Origin: Ananas comosus
Taxonomy: Eukaryota; Streptophyta; Magnoliopsida; Poales; Bromeliaceae
Assembly: GCF_001540865.1 (NCBI RefSeq)
Contig: NC_033638.1
Span: 9,391,928 to 9,455,927 of the forward strand
Direction: 5' to 3'
Length of the DNA stretch: 64,000 nucleotides
The position numbers were made by a program, and so were the translations under genes. Under the pieces are notes generated by a model. The model had not been told where the DNA came from, ran no database searches, and saw nothing but the letters and a program-made list of their open reading frames with translations. Shown here one piece after another: positions 60,801-64,000 of the stretch. Positions within the stretch are counted from its first letter, which is position 1. Every line of letters starts with the position of its first letter.

Positions 60801-61524
60801 GTTAACTGCTACCCTGTAGAACCTGAAATACAGCATTCCTATCATAATTAGACATGGAACTGGTCATGAAATAAAACCTATGCTTGCTAGTAAAAACTGC
60901 GAATATATGTTCCATGCACACTAAATTGGAGGAAAAACACATAACCATCGTCATTTGGATAAAGTTTTGTAATGCAGGGTCAAATGCACATGTTTTGATG
61001 CTTTAGAGGGATCAAAAATATCCAAAAGTGCTTTAAAGCTTTCACTCCGACGACGACACAAAATGGTGGCGGGAAAGACGTTTCTCTGGTGACATTTCTC
61101 ATCATAATCTCAACACTAGAGCACTTTGGGATCTTTTTGGACCCTTGAAGCATCAAAGCATTCCCAAATTAGGCCTTATACTTTACCATCACAAAAACAA
61201 GGTACAAAAGGAGGAAATCGCGTGATCTAGTTTAGGATTAGTACACTACTTCGGTCAAAGAAGTATCTGATCCCAACCACGAATACAATAAACATCAAAA
61301 AGGACTCGAAGAGGGGTGGGGGGAGACTACCCATCCTCGCTGAGAACGCCATGGGGGTGCTTCGGCGTGGGCGAGGCCAACGTGTAGTTGTAGAGAGTGT
61401 TGCGGTGGACGACGCTGAGCTCGCAAGCTCCCCGCGCGAGGGCGAGGAGCGGCGCGAACCACACAAGCGCGGCGCCGAGGACGAGGGCGCGGGCGCACGA
61501 TGGCGCGCGGTGCCGCGTCGCCAT
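57804..61524 (-). CDS. ATG27 / mannose-6-phosphate-receptor-like membrane protein
   Basis: Eleven exons with consistent phases: 61524-61331, 60822-60780, 60606-60553, 59903-59840, 59687-59631, 59195-59101, 58987-58949, 58704-58616, 58474-58396, 58273-58226 and 57884-57804, giving 280 residues. Residues 1-32 form a signal peptide. A Cys-rich luminal domain follows, with LWFQLCDQMIFNHDPPTC, CGGPLRCGMKCSGLVSNNVG, YDVCTTIG, NPQKGVMVKM and CSLSVSVFCDSN, as in plant proteins annotated with an ATG27 or cation-dependent M6P-receptor (MRH) domain. GKGWGWFGTLIM at about 200-211 leads into one membrane span (about 204-233), then a short cytosolic tail with a Tyr motif (SYARMNY) at the end. This implies a type I Golgi/endosome/vacuole-route receptor. 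Ligand and role in autophagy are not established from sequence. An upstream in-frame ATG at 61620 would disrupt the signal peptide and was not chosen. Confidence 0.88.
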
Positions 61525-62059
61525 TAGAGAGGAGAAGAGGAGAGGGGAGGGAGGAGGAAGCGTCCGAGCGGAGCTCGGGGAGGACGATGAACAGATGAAG
61601 AGAGCGAGGAAGGGACTCAAGCTCTGCTATCACAGTACGGTTAGGGCTACCGTTGGATCGGATGATGGAGAAGAGGAGAGCCGTGTGGTAAAATACTAAA
61701 ACGGATCTCGACCGTCGGATTAGTACACGCTTTGAGCTAGATGTTCCGCACTTCCACCAACAATTTCGAATAATGGGCCGGCCCTTAGTTGGGCCTTGCC
61801 CGAATCCATCAACGGTCAATAAGACATTTTTCCCCAACCCGAGATTAAAAATAAAAAAATAAAAAAAAATAAAAAAAACGAGAGAGGAGAAACCATAAAT
61901 GAAATCACAAATTTGAGGTTCACAAGCAGAAAGTGTCACCCGGAATTAACTCAAAAATGCTATAATACAGCATCTTGCAGTACAAGATCTATTCGAGAGC
62001 CCTCATCAGCGCCAACTCTTAATGATACAACCAAAATTTTTCCGTCCAACAAGTCAATA
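61525..62059. other. Intergenic: ATG27-like promoter and GH17 3' flank
   Basis: Upstream region with GGCCCA-type motifs near 61775-61790 (TGGGCC on the minus strand), typical of housekeeping promoters, and an A-rich tract at 61850-61880. No separate gene seen. Confidence 0.6.
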
Positions 62060-64000
62060 CTAACTGAAGCTAAGCAGATAAAGCCAAACAAACGCACTCA
62101 AAATCATCATCCTTGTGGCAATTAATGTCTCATGAATCGAAGTGGAGAAAGATGTGCGAAGCGCGATAGCAAACCGGCAATCACCCAAAGAAGGATCGAC
62201 AGTCGTTATCAACCCTAACCCACCAAAGTCACAGCTCTCTTGACTCTGATCGCGCTGCTGATAATAGCTGTTGAACGCGTACGACACATTGGCGGGCCAA
62301 CCTATTCCAAAACAAGAACTCCCAGGCGACAAAGCAGTGCAATCAGCATTAGAGCAAGCCTCGGAGGCGCCGGCAGTAACATTTGATAAGTCCTTATCAT
62401 TGTTATTATTCACCACACACCACCTAGGATAAAGATACTCCACATTATGAGCACTCTCTAGGCTCTTCGAACCTTGGCCCAAGTCGACATTGTACTTAGC
62501 TTGGCCGTCAAAGGTGAAGATTCCCCAATGCCTTTCGTAATTACCGGCTGTTATACTGCGCCGATCTTCGTCAAGAAGACTGAATAGATATGTCTCAGTT
62601 GGAAACCTTTTGGGCCGAAGCGGAGTTCCCGACTTGGTCTTCAAGTGGTCAATTAGGGCTTTGTTGAAGGTTTGGGCAACAGATGGAGTGGCATTCACAG
62701 CTCCGTCCGTAGGCCATCCTATTCTCCCCACTACAACTTCCATTTCACCGAACCCAACCTTCGACAAAGACGAGATCAAAGAATCGATGCTTAAATCGAA
62801 AAAATTGTTGTAACTGCTGTTTCCATCGGTAATTGGACGAGACTTTTTCTGGAAGAGGAGATAGTCGAGGGAAAGGTTCTTATTCTGCTGAAGGGCCGAG
62901 AAAGGATTGACGTCGATCACAAAGGGGGAGCTGTAGTTGGCGAGGAAGGAGAGGAGGTCGGTCATGGTCTTGTTGAGATCGGGCCTGAAGTGGCTCTTCG
63001 AAGGGAGATTAGATTCAGTTTGGATTACATCGAAGCTGCAAGGAACTATAACTTTGATCCTGTCGGCTTTTGCGGCAGTCAAGGCAAGCCGAATGTTCGT
63101 TGCTGCACCAACTACATAAGGTTCGAACTCTTTCCCATAGCTGAGGAGGAACGGCTCGTCACCGACGGCAACATACCTGCACATAGATTTCATATGATAA
63201 GTTTCTAAAGAGTGCAAATCTGAATTTTTTTTATTAAATTATCAAAATGCAAGTGTGAGTGAAGCTTTATGCTTGATTAACAATATTTGTTTAGAAATCT
63301 AAGTTCCCAAATTAACTAGTACATCAGTGTTTACAGCTTGCATAAAAAACTTGGGTTCCCATAAAAGAATCGCATAGTTGCCCATCTTAATCCCATATAA
63401 AGACACAAAAAATACTTTTTCTTTTTCCTCACTAGACTCCTAATGTAAAACTTCGAACATGTTGCATAACAGATCAAATTAGATTTTTGATTAAATTCCT
63501 TTAATAAATGCTATAAATTAGAAGAACCAATGTACTGAACAAAATAGTCTAATACTAAAAACAAGCAAATGTCGAAAATACCTTTAGAATATAAAATTTA
63601 ATATTTAGGCCACATCAAATTCAACATCCCAAACAAAAACAAACCGTAGTTTCCTTTGTTTACTAGGGTGCAATTATTCGTCAACTATCCTTCACACGAA
63701 CCCTACATTCTACACGGAAACCCCAAAATCGCCACCAAAACCCACAAAAATTAGACCTTTTTCTTCTTGTGTGAACATTAAACCCCACGAAAATTAGATC
63801 ATAAGAAACACACCGAAGACGAGATCGAAAAAAACTCACTCGATCCCGAGGCGTGCGCCGGGTCCACGGTCGGAGAGGTAGCGGGTGACATTGTCGTGGA
63901 CCCAGCTCGCTGCAGCCTTTTTGGAGGCGCCGAGGTCGCGGAGCATCTGGTTGGGGATCCCCACGGCGACGCCGATCCCGGAGCCGACGAGGCTCGCGAG
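62060..64000 (-). CDS. GH17 beta-1,3-glucanase-like protein with X8 domain and GPI tail, 5' partial
   Basis: GH17 enzymes cleave beta-1,3-glucan such as callose; X8 (CBM43) domains bind it. Exons: beyond 64000 to 63840, and 63176-62060, joined GA|GTGAGT to GCAG|G, giving 425 visible residues; the start and signal peptide are outside the window. The GH17 part has VGIPNQMLRDL, EYVAVGDEPFLLSY (acid/base Glu61), YSSPFVIDVNPFSAL, ETYLFSLLDEDRR and HWGIFTFDGQAKY. Position 205 is Arg in VVVGRIGWPTDG, where active enzymes have Glu (usual ETGWP or EIGWP). The X8 domain starts at RWCVVNN (about 305) with its Cys pattern. A C-terminal hydrophobic stretch (MMILSAFVWLYLLSF) suggests GPI anchoring. Probably a cell-wall or plasmodesmal glucan-binding protein of uncertain catalytic activity. 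Confidence 0.9.
63177..63839. other. GH17 intron
   Basis: A 663-bp AT-rich intron between the two visible exons. Nothing else recognised in it. Confidence 0.85.

Noticed and set aside
61397..61699. 100-codon plus ORF at the ATG27-like first exon
   Set aside because: Antisense of the GC-rich signal-peptide exon.

Overview
The window is plant nuclear DNA, almost certainly from a monocot. The genes have many GT-AG introns, the spacers are AT-rich, several first exons are GC-rich, and there are many small transposons. The DREB2 factor resembles maize ZmDREB2A, and the PYL and mitoferrin-like remnants resemble rice proteins. A non-grass commelinid such as pineapple would fit, but species cannot be fixed from sequence alone. 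A 25-N gap at 27879-27903 and single Ns at 135 and 56458 show that this is a draft assembly. Exon coordinates were read by hand from splice signals and reading phase. Coding genes cover roughly a third of the window.

Left part (1-16.1 kb). The 3' part of a sorting nexin 2 gene (+) is broken by a local misassembly. It is followed by a single-exon PRA1-family gene (-), a DREB2-type AP2/ERF gene (-) whose promoter carries a perfect heat-shock element, and a six-exon TBL/xylan O-acetyltransferase-type gene (-).

Middle (16.1-37 kb). This gene-poor stretch is a transposon graveyard. It holds three non-autonomous Helitrons, two related foldback MITEs with hairpin ends, hAT-type MITEs, a long-TIR MULE-like element, a Tourist-like MITE and three copies of one tRNA-derived SINE, one of them split by a hAT element. 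A decayed PYL-type ABA receptor pseudogene lies at about 29.8-30.5 kb.

Right part (37-64 kb). A tandem segmental duplication (about 37.04-41.94 kb and 41.94-52.07 kb) carries two ribosomal protein eS7 genes that encode the same protein. Only the second unit keeps the plastid malonyl-CoA:ACP transacylase (MCAT) gene; the first keeps just its promoter. Then come a DUF538 gene (+), an acidic MEA1-like gene (-), a tRNA-Gly(GCC) (-), a rearranged mitoferrin-like remnant, an eleven-exon ATG27/MRH-type membrane receptor gene (-) and a GH17-X8 beta-1,3-glucanase-like gene (-) cut by the window end.

The genes form no operon or shared pathway; they are ordinary housekeeping and stress genes. The more unusual content is the duplication history, the pseudogenes, the foldback MITE family, and a GH17 protein lacking its usual catalytic nucleophile.
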